From positions 21,056,399 to 21,120,398 of the forward strand of contig NC_064544.1 of NCBI RefSeq assembly GCF_023856365.1: a stretch of 64,000 nucleotides of DNA, read 5' to 3'. The notes beneath the pieces were generated by a model. It was not told the origin of the DNA. It did no database searches and saw only the letters and a list, made by a program, of their open reading frames with translations. The position numbers and the translations under genes are program-made. The stretch is from Brienomyrus brachyistius. Taxonomy: Eukaryota > Chordata > Actinopteri > Osteoglossiformes > Mormyridae. Numbering within the stretch: the stretch's first letter is position 1; every line of letters begins with the position of its first letter. This document shows, piece by piece, positions 33,911 to 47,519 of this stretch.

Positions 33911-36900
33911 CATGCTTTTTTTGGTCAGGTACAGGTACGTGGCCTTGACCTGTCATTGTGTAAATATGCAGATAGCTAAGCCAAGTGACCGTCAAGGTGC
34001 CGTGTTGGTGAGCTAACATGAGGCTAACTCTGCCTGTCCCATCAGTGGGGTTTTCTTAAGTAAACACGCGGCTAATTGTCTCTCTCGTGTTAAATGAATT
34101 TTTTTATGGACACTTTGAGGGCATGTAATTACCACGGTCATAAACATTGACTTCTGTTTGCGAGACATGAGTTGTGCCATAAAAATCATCGTTTCTTCCC
34201 CAGTTCCCGTGCACCTGGCGAGCCAGCTGTCCGACACAGCTTACATTTCGTCATAAAATACTAATTGCTTATCGACCGAACGCCTGCATCTCAAATCGGC
34301 CGAGTGGAGTGTGGGGAAAAGGTACCAGCTAACGCAGCTTGACGACAGCGTGATGGTGCTTGAAACGCTTCCTCAGACACGTTAAGAGGCTCACGCCTGA
34401 ATGAAGATGGGGAGCGTGTATCTACGCTGCCTGAAAGCTGCCCCCAGAGACACCGCAAAAAGGTGTTGTGCCCCCTATCCTCCACATTCACAATTACCTA
34501 GAGCAGCCTCTCGACTCTCCAATGTGTCCACATCTCCTCTTTCATGCATTTTCCCCTGCGGCTGCTAATTTTTCTAATCCTGTGTCCCTTTTATGGCAAA
34601 TCTGATGCCACTTTACATAAACTCCATTCTGAAGATGTTGTCTGCACCTTCAAAAATCACGGTTAATGTTCTTCGAATAGGACTACAATTTCCAAAAGGT
34701 ATACGTGAAATGTGCTGAGGATATGAAAATAGGATATTTGAATTTGAGATGTTCTTTGCACTTGTATAAGATCTTAATCTTTAAGTAGTGAGATATTTTA
34801 CAATATAATTTAATCCACGCAAATAAACAGTGAAGACAGAAAAGTGAAACGTTAGATTACGCTTACATGCTGAAAGTCGACTATAAGTCTGTGATATTAG
34901 ATGAATTCTAACACACTAGTGCGAGCGAGTAACTAATAGGAAGTACACTAAAAAAAGGTAACGTTTAACATAATGTTGCACCAAACCACAATAAATTCAC
35001 AAATTCAATCTTAATTTCACAGGCCTGACTTTGGGGAGATTTTTATTGTTAAATGTTATCTGATTGCTGGCCATCCGTTTTAAAACAGTAAATCAGTTAA
35101 TCAATGTTTAACCTTTATTCCCCTTTATGAAATTACTTGTGTTGCTGTTACTGCACTTTACCGGGTCCTGAATGGTGCCCTCAGGATAAATCTATACTTG
35201 CTTAATGTTATGTGAATATTCTCTTGCAGGGAGAAAGTAAACCATTTCAAATTCAATATATGTCCCTCCCAGCTCTTACAAAATATACACTTATACATTA
35301 CTACCTTACTTCTCATCTCTGGCTAAAATACTGCAATATCGATGGCAGCTTCTGGATGCTGTGAATAAAACCATGAATGATATTAATAAACTGCTAAGAG
35401 GACTGTTTTACCGTCCATATGCAATTTGAGAGTTTATTTGCTATTAAACTGGTTCTAAATGTATTTTTCTGAAGTTATAACTGTATTCGTGAATGTTCTG
35501 GGTTTAAGAGTCCTTGCACCGTGGGGGTCTCAATTGCGTTCAGACCCCCAGTGAGACCCAGAGCAGTTGAGCGTGTTTAATATTTATTTTTATTTTTTCA
35601 CAAGGGCAGCGAAATCCATCACTCCTGGCATTCAGCAGCCGGCTGACACTTTTCAGGGGTCCTGCTGGAGATCCAGACGGGGATGGCCCGCCTGACTCAG
35701 AGCGACCTCAGGTGTCAAGGTGAAGAGGAGCGGAACAACCCCTGTTTACCCCCGCAGATTCGGGCAGGTAGGCCGCGGTCGCTCTTAAATCACAAGACAA
35801 GGGGCAAAAAGGAGGGCAGCCGAAGAGTGCACCATGGAAACAGAAGAACACTTAAAGCCAGGACTCAGCACTGGGAATTTCACCCGAACAAAACAGCTCG
35901 TGACCTGCGCCAGGACACCGAGCATCACATCTGATTTCAGTATCATCCCTGAAGCTGCTGTGTGCTTTAGGGATTCGCCACTCGATACAAAGGCTTGGTC
36001 CTGCACATTGACTGTTATTGATAGATGGTATCAGCAATATCTGACGTCTTTTCAAAAACCCCTTGCAGAACTCAACAATGCACGCGTATTTAAATGGTAT
36101 TTTCTTATTTGCCGTTCAAAATACAAACATCCTGAAAAATAAAACTAAGAAATCTCACCTTGCTCTGTGTGCCTGGACTTTGTATGTTCTCCCCATATCA
36201 TCATCATATTTTGATCACGTGCATCTCCTGCTGGTAAACAAAGGCTCCTGTGTACGAGATTGGCACATTTGCGAAGGATCGATTTAGTAATACCGTGGGA
36301 ATTAATGAGCGCCGTCGGAAAGGACAGCGCCCTGACAAAGTGCTTCTCCGCAGTCCTGTTAAAATGACAGTCTCAGATTTACCGATACGTGAAGTAGGTG
36401 AAGGATAGGATGGGGCCAGCAGCTCTGGGCTGCTTTACCGCGCCATGTCCGCAGTTGTATACCCCATTACTTAAGAACAATATCATGCTTTGACAATTTA
36501 ATGCATTTCTTATAGCGCGTTCAATCAGTAGATATCGCCGGATCATGTGATGGGCACCACAATGCACTCACAATGCAATTTTCCCAGCGTGCAATTCAGC
36601 ACTTATTTGATATGAAGAGATACATGGTGGGACATGAATCTGTTCTTGACTAACAGCTGTTCTGTGTGACTGGTTGGTCTAAGGAGATTGAAAACTTCGC
36701 TTGCTGTTGCTATTGGAAATGGTAATGGCCATTAATGCTAATGGAACAAGATTTTCTAAAGATGTTACTAATACACTACTAGTCTTTACTAAAGTCTTTT
36801 GCCTAATTAATCTTCAGTTCAGTATTTCTCAATGATTGTTGAACACCATAAAAATATGTATACTGGTTCTAACCTATTTCAAGCTACATTATAGACAAAT

Positions 36901-37066
36901 TCATCCAAAATGGACACATTAGTTACCTGAATTTTGTGAACATCATGCAGGTTTCCACCCCCCGTAACCAGCCAAATCACATGTAATGTGGAAAGAGGAT
37001 GTCCAAAGACTTTAGATACACTTTGAGATATTCTGTCAGGGGCTGCAGTAGTTTAGTTTTCCCTGT
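33911..37066. other. Single-copy DNA between the inverted fragments, possible CNEs
   Basis: No gene recognised. Open frames of ~100 codons at 35683-36142 (plus) have no domain. 34.0-34.6 kb and 36.28-36.6 kb look CNE-like; 34.7-35.5 kb is A+T-rich. Confidence 0.4.
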
Positions 37067-37305
37067 ACCATCTTCAGATACTATTTCTCTCTGCTACTGA
37101 TCCCATGTTTTTACTGTCAGCTGTGTTACACCAGGTCTTTGTAAACAGACATAAAGGACAGTCATCTTCAAGTGATGTGCTCTCCTTTCATTTTAAGTCA
37201 TAGTGATTTTACCTACATCATTTTGCGCAAACAAATTGAAATTGAATTTTGATCTATCAATCAGCCGAGTAACGGTGTGCCTCAGAGTTCATCCTCGGGG
37301 CCCAT
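37067..37305 (+). repeat. LINE reverse-transcriptase-like fragment, plus copy
   Basis: Inverted partner of 33668-33910. GVPQSSSSGP is encoded at 37274-37303. Both copies begin and end at matching points, which is unusual for independently truncated LINE insertions and suggests either a discrete short repeat family or an inverted duplication. Confidence 0.6.
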
Positions 37306-38261
37306 ATTTTTGTCAAGGTATATAGTGGTACCTGGAGACATTATCTGCAAACGCAGAGTGTGTTTTCCCTGCTGTGCTGATGGTACGCAGGTGTACCCGT
37401 CAAGGACCGGGTAACCGAACCGCGGCGAAACGTATTAGAAACTAAACTGTGAACAAAAATATGATGAGATTAGTGCTGTTTGGCAACAACGAATTATCCA
37501 CAACTCAATGCACTCTGGGAACAAAAAACAAACAATAACAGAAAAGCAATCTGCCATCAGAGGGGAGTTTTTGTTCGAGGGTTTAGCAAAGTAAGGAACA
37601 ATTCCTTGCATTCCCTGCCCTGCTGTGGCTCAGCACCTCCAACTGATGGTGCTGCTTTTATCTCTCCCAAAAAACCAGAGAGGGAAAAAAGAGAGAAATG
37701 AGATTCCCTTTTTTCCATTTATACACCTGTGATAGCAAATAAAAAGACAAAACATTATTTGAAGATAGAAGATACAAGGCCGCCGATAACGGAGTTTGGG
37801 CCTAGCTACGGTGGTACTGTGACTATTTCATCTTCCATGGTAACTTAAACACCAGACAAAAGCCTTCACAGTCCAGAGCTCACTGCCAGCCCACCGAGAT
37901 TGAGTGGGATTGTAATAATTCATAGACTTGGGGTTTCACTCTCCCGAGGTGAGGAATCCCATTATTCTCTGATGAAACGGCCGCAGTGCCATAGTCCAGC
38001 CGCTCTTTTCATTGCAGCCGCGACGTTCGCCAGCTATTCCAGGGAGCAGCTTCGGTGCTTTGAACAGGAGGGATGGCTTACAGTAGGAAGTGAGCTCAGA
38101 TGAAGCTGCCAAGTAGGTCTTTCAGCCATCTTTGGTAATGACCACTTTGTCGCAACTCCGATCCAGTTCGAAGAGATTTTGTTGGAAAAAACATGAAGTT
38201 CAGCGTGGCTGACCATCACTAAGACATCCCCCGACTGCACATTTAAGACCTCAGCTCTGTG

Positions 38262-38264
<3 letters not shown>
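37306..38264. other. Non-coding DNA
   Basis: No gene or repeat recognised. Confidence 0.4.
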
Positions 38265-38313
<49 letters not shown>

Positions 38314-38328
38314 TATATACACACACAC
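38265..38328. repeat. (AT)n microsatellite
   Basis: Nearly pure AT run with one phase break, ending in a short (AC)n. Confidence 0.95.
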
Positions 38329-41300
38329 TTGGGTGAATAAACAAAAAACTAATAGGGACAGGTAAATAAACGACAGACTTCTGCATGTTTTACACATATG
38401 GCATTTCCCAGCATGCACCTGAAATTATTTTGCTGTTGATGTTCATTTGCCTCCCGGAGGACAGTTACCTCTGCCTAGAACACACAAAATATTAGCCCCT
38501 TGAACACTGCTTGGAGGCACTAAAGTGCATATAACATTAATGATGTATTCACTTAATCTCTACATATAGAGTACCTGGAGTGCTACAGACCATAAGAGGT
38601 ACAGGATGTCTGTATAGCTTCCCAGTAACAACTACCAAACTTATGTGGCATTTACCCAATACAATGAGTCAGTTTTTCAGTTTTAAGTCATGCAAAGCTG
38701 TAATATTGAGGTGATTCTGCATACAGCTGGTCCTATCCTCAGTGCCTCTGGTTTCATACATTTGGCTAGGAGTAGGCACTAACTCTGTCCCAACCACTAA
38801 TATCCATCCCTGGGGGTGAGGAGTGTTTGCGTAACATGAAGGTCTTCTTGGAGCCTGGATACAGCAGCATGGGGGTTGTTTTTTTACAGGAATGAGAACA
38901 GTCCAAAGTAGGTTAAATCTATCAGTGACTGACACGAGATGAACTCCCATTCTGACCAAAGATTCAGCCACATGTTAAGATGTCAGAAAAAGGAATACAT
39001 TTACCCTTTAAATGTGCATTTAGACAAAAGTCCTTCAGTATAAGGTAATTAGCTCCTTCACGCTTTCAATTTTAAAGGTTTTCAATTCATCCTTGAGGCT
39101 CACAATCTACCATTTATCAAGGTATCTATGACATCACCAGTTGTAAGCAGTAAGGACTACGTTAATCAGTCAAACTGCACAAAAAATACTAAAATGACAT
39201 TAGGCACACATCAGAAGTGCATCACAGAGCCGTGGTTTACTCACCCCACTTGGAACCAGTAAAATTGGATTCAGGTATAAATGAAATTTTCCTTTCTGAG
39301 AGGCCATATTTTCTTGAAGAGTGGGTAAGTTTTCAGTTTAATTTCTAATTTGTTCCAAAAAGTTTGATATCTTTAGATCATACACCAGGAGCCCTTCATA
39401 AAGTACTCCAATTCCTTAAAAGAACCTTTTGTGACCTTTGAATTTCCAGAGATGTGCTGGTCCTGGACTGAACATTGGTGTAAATGGAAAGTGATCAAGC
39501 ACTGTGTGTATGCTGATCTGGAACGAAATTAACGAAAAACCACAAAACAACAGATTTTTGCATTAAAATAATCACCATTCTTTGTATAGCAAATCTCCAG
39601 TGAAATAGATCTTTGAATGTGTATCCACACACAAACACACAGATCTAATTTACATAGCACAGCATTATTAGTAATGCACACAAATTAAAGCCAAAGAGTT
39701 CTTAAGCAAAACAATTCAGGGAACAAAGGGCTTCTGGTACAATTTAAATAATCTTTTTAATGTTTATGTTCTGTTCTACTGTCGGTTGGCCCATGTTCAG
39801 GCCCAAACATTTACGTTGTCGTTTGTCCTAGTCTGCACTGCTGCAGCCGTGGTCGCATGTATGAATTGTGTCGCCATCGCAGGTCCCATGCGTGAGTCCC
39901 TAGAGACTGTGGCAAAGCTCTGAAGTGGGTGAACATGCCCCACCCTTCCTCCTCACGCTCCCCAGCTACCCTGCCCCCCCATCATCATTAGCCATTTCCT
40001 AGTGGATAGAGATACAAAATAACTAGCCTTTACAGTGCGCTATTAAACTGTCATTTGGGCAACTGTGCATGAAGAGGCTGCAGATAGCGGTCAGCGGCCG
40101 TGAGGACCCCGTTCGTGAATCATGGCTCTCTACACTGTACTTAAATCACATTCACCGCTCAAGCAGCCAAGGATTTCATTAAAGTGGAAGCCATTCGCCG
40201 AGACAATTACTTTGGGAGCCGAGGGTTAAAACAACAAGCCGGTCCACAGTAAAGCGAAGAGTTAAACTCTTAAAGAGTTGTGTGCTTAAGACCGGGTCCT
40301 GGCAGATTTCTTACGAAGTGTTATTGCAGAAGCACACAACATGTCGCTTATAATATACGTCAGGTTGCTTTTCTCTGGGTCATTCCTATTTCCAGGGCTT
40401 TTTAAAGCGTCATTATGTTTTACAATTTAGGTTACGGAGAGCATGTTTATCAGCTAGCCCTGAAACGCATTTGTCGTTTTTTTTTTTCGCCGAAGCACAT
40501 TGGCTAACAAGGAAGCCAGAGCAAAGCTACAGCCACGCAGCCCTGATCAAAGCAACCGTTCTGACAACATGCAGGGTCTGCAACTGGAAGGGTTCGGCAC
40601 TAATTTATAGCAGTTTTAAACACGAGAAAGAAGAAAAAACAGCAACATGTAGTTAAAAATACAGAACGGCATTAATGTGTAGCTAAAATCTCAGAATCTG
40701 CATGGACCACCCCGGTCCGATTCTTGCATCAATCCCAATGCATTTTTTTTTGCCATTTCTTTCCTTTTTTTACACATTCTTTATCTGTGGAGAAATGATC
40801 TCCACCCTCAGCCCTCCAGATGGGTGAGATCCTGATTATGAATAGGTTTTCAAGCGTGAATAAGCGACCTGTTCAAACAGCGTTTCCGCCATGTTGTGAC
40901 CTGGCGTACATCTGTAAAAGCCACACATTGGTAAGGGTTCCTCATTTAAAAGGGGGGTGGGGGGGGGGGGGCTGTCTGAAATACATTAAATATATCAGAG
41001 CGCTAAGATATCATCGTGTATTGGGCTCGACGGCGACGGCTCTGGAAACACCCGTCCCATGAATGGACCTCAACCAGCAAGGTTTTTACCTGCAGTAAAT
41101 CAGAACCTGAAAGGAAGATATATATTTTCAGAAGATAACCCCATTTCCGGGCAGCGTTCATTGAAATGATATAATAGCTGACACGTCGGGGTGGGGGGGG
41201 GGGGGGGGAGGATGCCATCGCAGAAAAGAGGGCTTGATAAATATGGCATTTGCAAGTTCTTTTGTGGGAAGACCCTTTATGGCCAGAGAAATTTAAACAC

Positions 41301-43215
41301 CCGGAAAGGCAGAGTTAAATTGAATGCCAAAGAAGCCACTAAGCTTGTACCTCCAAAAAGAAATTCAATTAAGTGGGATTTTAGCCGTGTGAATGAGTTG
41401 GGAGTCCCTCCAGTCCCGATAAGGGCTCCAACGGCACACGGCCACCTTTATAGACGGCAAATATCTGCTCTCTCTAAACGCATAATCCTCGCTCAGAGTA
41501 CAAACGCGAAACCCAAATATCAATGTGCCGTGGAACCAATTTAAACACGCCGAATCAACCGGGGCTGGGGGGGGGGGCAACTTGAAGATGGACTTCCTGC
41601 GGCTTAGGGCTGGACTCCACCTCCCGCCCCGAGTGGAGCCATGTGACTGGTTGCCGGCTGGTCGCCTCGCTCCCACCGCGCGCGGGACCGGTGCTCCGCC
41701 ATTTGCACCCCTCTGTCAGGGTTTAAGGCCCCCACGTTACTGTGAGCTGTCAAAGTTCCTTCCAGGCGGTCAGGTTTGAGTTCAGGGAGACTGTGAATTG
41801 CAACGGTGAGTTTCACCCATGTCACAGCAAAACCCTCTCTGAACTACTAAAGCTATATATGTACCAGAGAAAATGTTTGGTGTGAGAAAATAATGTTCAT
41901 TTAGTTCCCTGAATTGGCTAACGCGTCGGCGGTGATATCCAATGAAATTCTACATTTTATGGGTTTTTTTATATGAAAAATATAGGTATACTTTAAATTT
42001 ATTTTTATTATGCTGTGGATGGTGATATGGATATGATACGACATTCATTTTTATAACATATTTATTTGTAATAAAAGAGTCATATTTCTGTTTAAATGCA
42101 AATTAACAGCACGTTCCACAAAACTTTACAGTTCATTTCCTTACATTTTATCATTTTTCCTATACCAGCGAAACCCTTATATGTTACAGGGGGAAAAAAA
42201 ATCATTTAAAAGAGGATCACCACTTCCTGGATAGCGAGCGCTTGCGACATCAGCAAAATTAGAATAACTTTGCTTTGAACTTGAGAAAGGCATGCAAATT
42301 CGGGCCGGAGACGGTACACAGGAAACAGAACCCGACCACAGTAATTGCTTCAATAACAGAGTTTATGGAGAGTGTCCACCTTTTAACAGAGTAATAACAC
42401 TTTAAGGAGATTGTAATAGGTAGGCCGGATCATACCAATGGCCGCCGATGCACGGGAGGGCAGCGTGACCCATGTTTGATTTCCAAATATCTCTATATCA
42501 CACTCCCATTTTAAAGGCCCGAGACATGTTTATATGTACAGCTACTCGTCGAGCTGGCTGCCAGGGCACTCGAGAGCCTGCGATCGGCCTGCCATCGACT
42601 CCGCAGGGTACCCGGCGGAACCTTAAATCGTCCATTCCACGCGTCGGGTTAATTGATTGTCTAAGCCGGAGTTAATTAATTAATTACAGGGAGAAATGTG
42701 TGTTGAGATGCAATATGAGCCAGGGCTAATGCCTCTAATCCAGCTCCGGGGGCAGCAGATGGGGGGTCGGTACGTAAAATGGATGTTGAAACTCGCCATG
42801 GTAAGCCAGCCTCTGAGCTTTCATTAAATAAACCTATAAAATTACTTGCTTCATTGTGTATTTTAGATACTTTCCACTGCATTGTTGAACATTCCTTCCC
42901 TGTTTTTTTTGCCAGTCAGTTTTAAGTGCCTATTTGAAATCAATTTCTCTAATAATGATGTTAATGAGCTCATCAATTAAGGCTGCCATAATGGAATGTT
43001 ACTGTGTGGTTTTAGTTATCACTTAAACTCTGGCACTAATTTCCATGCTTCATCTATCAAAAATGATTGGCTAATATTGCCTGGTTTCTGCTGGCGGGTG
43101 ATAGGGAGATCAGAGGGGCCGAGGAGAAAGAGTCAGCACCTTGAAACTCCACAGAGAGGGACAACAGCCGTGACTATTATTTACCTCTGATGCCGGGACT
43201 ACAAGGGCAGGGTCG
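38329..43215. other. Single-copy DNA, regulatory-looking, with poly-G tracts
   Basis: No gene recognised. Poly-G runs at 40959-40971 (13) and 41193-41208 (16). 40.05-40.65, 41.2-41.8 and 42.2-43.2 kb have CNE-like texture, with TAATTAATTAATTAC at 42672 and TGTCA/TTAATG cores. The open frame at 41191-41544 starts in the poly-G tract and has no domain. Confidence 0.45.
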
Positions 43216-43537
43216 GTGTGTGTGTGTGTGTATGGATTTGTTTATATTACATTGTGGGGACCAAATGTCACCCACAATGTGATAAAAACCTGTTATTTTG
43301 ATGTTTTTGGGCCAATTTTTCAAGTCCCCTCAAAGATCTGTGAATGCAGTGAAAAAAGTAAAAATGCCAAAAATATCATATTTTGTTGTTACTTATGGTT
43401 AGGGCTGGGTAGGGGTTAAGGTCGTCATGTTTGGGATTAGAGTTTTCCCCATGGAAATGACTGGAGAGTCCCCACAAAGATGTATTTACAAACCTGTGTG
43501 TGTGTGTGTGTGTGCGTGTGTGTGTGTGTGTGTGTGC
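43216..43537. repeat. Fish MITE-like element bracketed by (TG)n
   Basis: A TG run (43216-43232), then TTGTGGGGACCAAATGTCAC, GGTTAGGGCTGGGTAGGGGT and GAGAGTCCCCACAAAG, then a longer TG run (43495-43537). The inverted GTGGGGAC/GTCCCCAC ends and the flanking (TG)n match a small repeat that is common in fish. Family name not assigned. Confidence 0.7.
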
Positions 43538-45021
43538 ACCTGTTCATGAGGTTGTGTGAACGCACACGCTGGGCTAAGGGGAGGCGCAGCGCTGGCTACG
43601 GCACTATTTAAAGCTGTTTATGTTAATTAGCTGTAATGGATTTCAACATCTCAGCCTTATTTACATAAGTAAGCTTTTGAATGGCTGTTCCACACCAGAG
43701 ATCCCATTACACCATTATCAGCCTCCTTTCTGGGCCGTTTATGGGCTTTGCCCTCTGCCGTAACCCCGTCTCCCAGCTTAGCCAAGCACAGCGCCGGCCC
43801 GCCAGGCCGGCTAACTCAGAGGCTAGGGTACGCTAAACCCATTAGCTGCTCAGAGTCTTCCCCTCAAACAGGGCTTCCTAATTCTCAGACGAACGCGTAA
43901 ACAGAGCCCCAACATACACTAAATAACCCCCCCACCACCACCAACATGCTTGGGACAGTTAGAGGAGGTCTTCTGGAGGGGGGGGGGGATTGCATTAGCC
44001 TAGTGCTAAGAGAGCAGTACGTCGTCTGCAGCTCTGAAGCGAATGGGAAACAGCCAATAAAGTCAAGGCTGGGGGGCGGGGGGGGGTTGACCTTTGGCTG
44101 CTATCTGAAGAAGACGCCACAAACCGCAATTATCTGTTCATCTGCTTTGCACAAAGCGCATACGCCCCAAAATATATACTTACACTTTATAATGAATATT
44201 GAAATGATGACATCTGGAAATGAAATCTCTCTGCTTTGCGGTGTAGCTGAAATTTTACACAAGCAAGGTCCAAACGCAGAACCTTATAGTGCTAAATATA
44301 CAAAACCCATTAAAAACATTTAAAAAATAAGTAACATAGCTGGTGATTAAAGGTGCACTCCATATCAGTATAGGGCAAGACAATCTAAATGCTAAATGCT
44401 AAAATTCATCATGTATTTATTAGGCATATTATTAATATGTACTTTCACTGTAATGATTTATATTGTGAGAATTAATTGTGACACTTCAAAGTTATTAATT
44501 AGGACTTGGGTGCTATTGATTAATTGATTAATTACATTTTTCATAGGTCTCATTTATTACATTATGATACGGTTAAACAACTCAAAGTTTGGCTGAGGAC
44601 TGAAGGTTTTCGCAGGGTTAAATCGTACTCCTTGGGATGGAAGCTGAAATGCTTAATGGCTTAAATGCTTTTGCCTCCAGGCAATACGGCACTAAAGCAA
44701 CAAATGGATGGCAGCTTCTTTTTGAATTAAAATGAAATATGAAATTAACTTATCTATGGAAATTAATTAGAGCGACTCATATTTTAAAATGCTGTATTTT
44801 TTTTTTAATGTAGCGCATTAAAAATTGTTACGTGCGCGTAGCTCGCTTACTGTCTATTGTGGATTCTCTCCATAGTTTTTAATTAATCGAAACGTATTTG
44901 AAAGCAGGGTTAAAATGATTGTAGAATACAAATATTTAAAGAAATCCAGGCGTTCAGCACATAACTTTATCGTAAAAGTAAAAAAGGCTAAAATGATCTT
45001 GCTCGATAATATTTTGATTTC
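43538..45021. other. Single-copy DNA, strong CNE-like texture
   Basis: No gene. 43.58-43.80 kb (TTAATTAGCTGTAATGG, CCATTACACCATTATCAGCC) and 44.45-44.80 kb (GATTAATTGATTAATTACA) are dense in homeodomain cores. Poly-G 11-mer at 43978-43988. Confidence 0.45.
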
Positions 45022-45044
45022 TATTATTATTATTATTATTATTA
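45022..45044. repeat. (ATT)n microsatellite
   Basis: Short pure ATT run. Confidence 0.9.
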
Positions 45045-46259
45045 CTAGTCATTTTTAGGCGCAGTTAGAGTAAAGTGCAGGGCCAGGGAGGTCCAAACGG
45101 CTCCACCTTTGGCAGCCATATGAAAAAGTGTCCCTCAGTAATAGCCCTATAAGCGATCCTCCATATATAAGAATATGTAAGCAAAATTGAGATAAAGAAA
45201 TGTTATTAAAATGGTGACACGCAGAGCAGTGCTGCGAGGGCCCGCCGCTGAGTGGGAGAGGGCTGTACATCAGCCGGGCCTGTAATGAAATGCAAAAATC
45301 AGCGGCACTGACAAAGGAGAGCCTGTGTAGCAGCTTAGCCTGCTGCTCCCAGGCCATTCGTCATAATCAGCGGCACTTTCCTCATTAGCAAAAAGCCATT
45401 ACCAGTGGGCTTTATCAGACGCTGTGAGTTATCATGGAGCAAGCAGCAATCCTAGCGTGCACTGGCGGGCTACCGGGGTGGGGGGGGGGGGGGTGGGCAA
45501 GCTACCAGGGAGGGCGGCTCAGGGCTTTAATAAGATGACTACGGCACAAGTCCATACTTAAATAGCATATTAGGTATGGTTTGGTCAACTAGAGAAGGTC
45601 TTTGGCTAACTGGCGCTGCCAGAAATCGTTACTGTACTCACTTATCCTAATTCACCGTAGGATCCCGTGAGGTGCCCCCCCCACTGCCTGGAAACAGCTA
45701 GCCGAACAGGCTGCAAGTACCCCGGAGCAGTGGCATGTTATGCTAATCCCCTTTAAATCAGAATAAATGCTACTTTAAATTCGGCTACCGGAAGACCCCG
45801 TACAGTAACACCTTACTACAAGGTTCGCACGGAAAAATGCAGGTGTGTAAATGTAATGAGTAATATAGTTATGCAATCACAGTGAAAACATCAATTTATA
45901 AATTATAAAAACTGCAGTCTCTCGTTAAATAAAGATTCTACTTTTGATTTTCGTTAATCATTACGATTTATTACTGTTAAAACTGTTAATGGTTAAATTC
46001 AAATTCGAACTGTTTTAGTCTCCACCTGCTATTCTCTGTTTCTACATTATTAAAATCGCTCCCTTCACTGCGAGGGTTCTTCTCAAACTCAGCTTCAGCT
46101 CATCCGTTTCTCCATTTTTTTCAGCATTTTTACTACATCATGACTGCTGCGTTTTGTTTGCAGTTATCATTTGCTGGGAATTAAGTGGCATGGAGAGCTC
46201 TGTTTGGGGTAGATATGCTGTTAGGCAAAAGGGCAACTTAAAATCTCCCATGAGTGAGT
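45045..46259. other. Non-coding DNA, poly-G tract
   Basis: No gene. 14 G at 45480-45493. 45.05-45.45 kb looks CNE-like. Confidence 0.4.
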
Positions 46260-46345
46260 GTGTATGTACCCTGTGACGGACTGGCATCCCATCCTGGGCG
46301 TCTCACCGCCTCGACTCTGCCCTCCCCGACCAGCATAAGAAAAAC
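46260..46345 (+). repeat. Fragment of SINE-type repeat body
   Basis: TACCCTGTGACGGACTGGCA followed by TCCCATCCTGGGCGTCTCAC is the conserved middle of the repeat family seen in reverse at 17.5 kb. Confidence 0.6.
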
Positions 46346-46724
46346 AGCAGAGAGTCTTATCTCCCTTTACTTTTGGGGGGGGTTAGTTTGTTGCAAAAGG
46401 TATTCAGGTACGTCTTGAACCTGCTCATTTTGGAGGAATACAAAAAAAAAAGGTTTTAGGTTTAAAATATTTTTTGAGCTTGTCCCAGATACTCATCCCA
46501 GAATACTGAAGTCAGTAATCAGTAAGACACGTGGTCAGGTCGACGTGCCTAAATTCTCCCTATTGCATGTCCCAAATTCAGACAAGGGTGTGCAAAACAT
46601 GAACAGCCTGGTCCCCACACTCTAATTACGCTGTATTGTGACAGGGGTCCCCCCCTGGGGAGCTAGCGATCCGACATTAGCATAAAAGAGAGGTCCGGTC
46701 GCAGGAGCGGTGGTGCTTTATTAC
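46346..46724. other. Non-coding DNA
   Basis: Short G-run at 46375-46382 and A-run at 46442-46451. Nothing else recognised. Confidence 0.35.
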
Positions 46725-46862
46725 GTGGGGTTATGACGTGTGCAGCCGTGCAGAGCCTGCGCGCAGGGTCATTACACCGCGGGCGCCTGCTCCGCGCCGC
46801 ATCACTCACGCCGTAGCGCCCATGCGGCTGCAGCGCCGAGCGAGTTAATCGCGCCCGTGGAT
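46725..46862. other. CpG-rich patch
   Basis: 19 CpG in the 120 bp at 46741-46860, including CCTGCGCGCAGG and CTCCGCGCCGC, against an A+T-rich background. No exon recognised. Confidence 0.6.
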
Positions 46863-47519
46863 CTGAAATGTGCCCGTGGGTTCCGCATGGCTCTCTGTTT
46901 CCCCTCTTAATCTGTATTTTACGAGTGAGAAGCTTTGCATTATGCAAATCGCTGGATGGGAACAGGTGACATTTCTGCAGTGAACGCCAGTGCCGACCGC
47001 GGCCTGTCTGGGCTGCTGCTTTGTACATTAGTAACTGTCAGAGGCAGCAGCCGGCCCTTCATCTGCATGCGATAATTTCTTTTTAAATCTTTCCTTCTTA
47101 AGGTGGAATCCCACAGTGTGGACAGGCCGCCACGTCCATGTGCTGTCGGCATGTATCGCACACGTTAACATAGGAACGGGTAAAATTTCCTACCGGTCAC
47201 TTTCATGTGACATGCTTTTTTTTCATTTTACACTGTTTAAGTCGATAAATGACTGCTGAATGCATCAAAATGTAATTATAACAAAATAATTTAGAATAAC
47301 AGTCTGATGTGTACATCTCTATGCGGCCAATGAGAAGGTAAACAAGGCATGATGGGTAATATTTACTGTACTCTTATTTTCGAAATCTGTCATATTATAC
47401 ACCATAAATACAAAAGAACATAACACCTACACTCCAAAACTACTCTCTCACACTACACTACACTGGGAAATTGATCATTTCATGAGAATAATTTCAACAA
47501 ATGTGAAAATCAGGATAAA
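46863..47519. other. Non-coding DNA
   Basis: No gene or repeat recognised. Confidence 0.4.

Noticed and set aside
41191..41544. 117-codon plus frame with basic composition
   Set aside because: Its ATG is in the poly-G tract and the sequence looks like single-copy non-coding DNA. No domain recognised.
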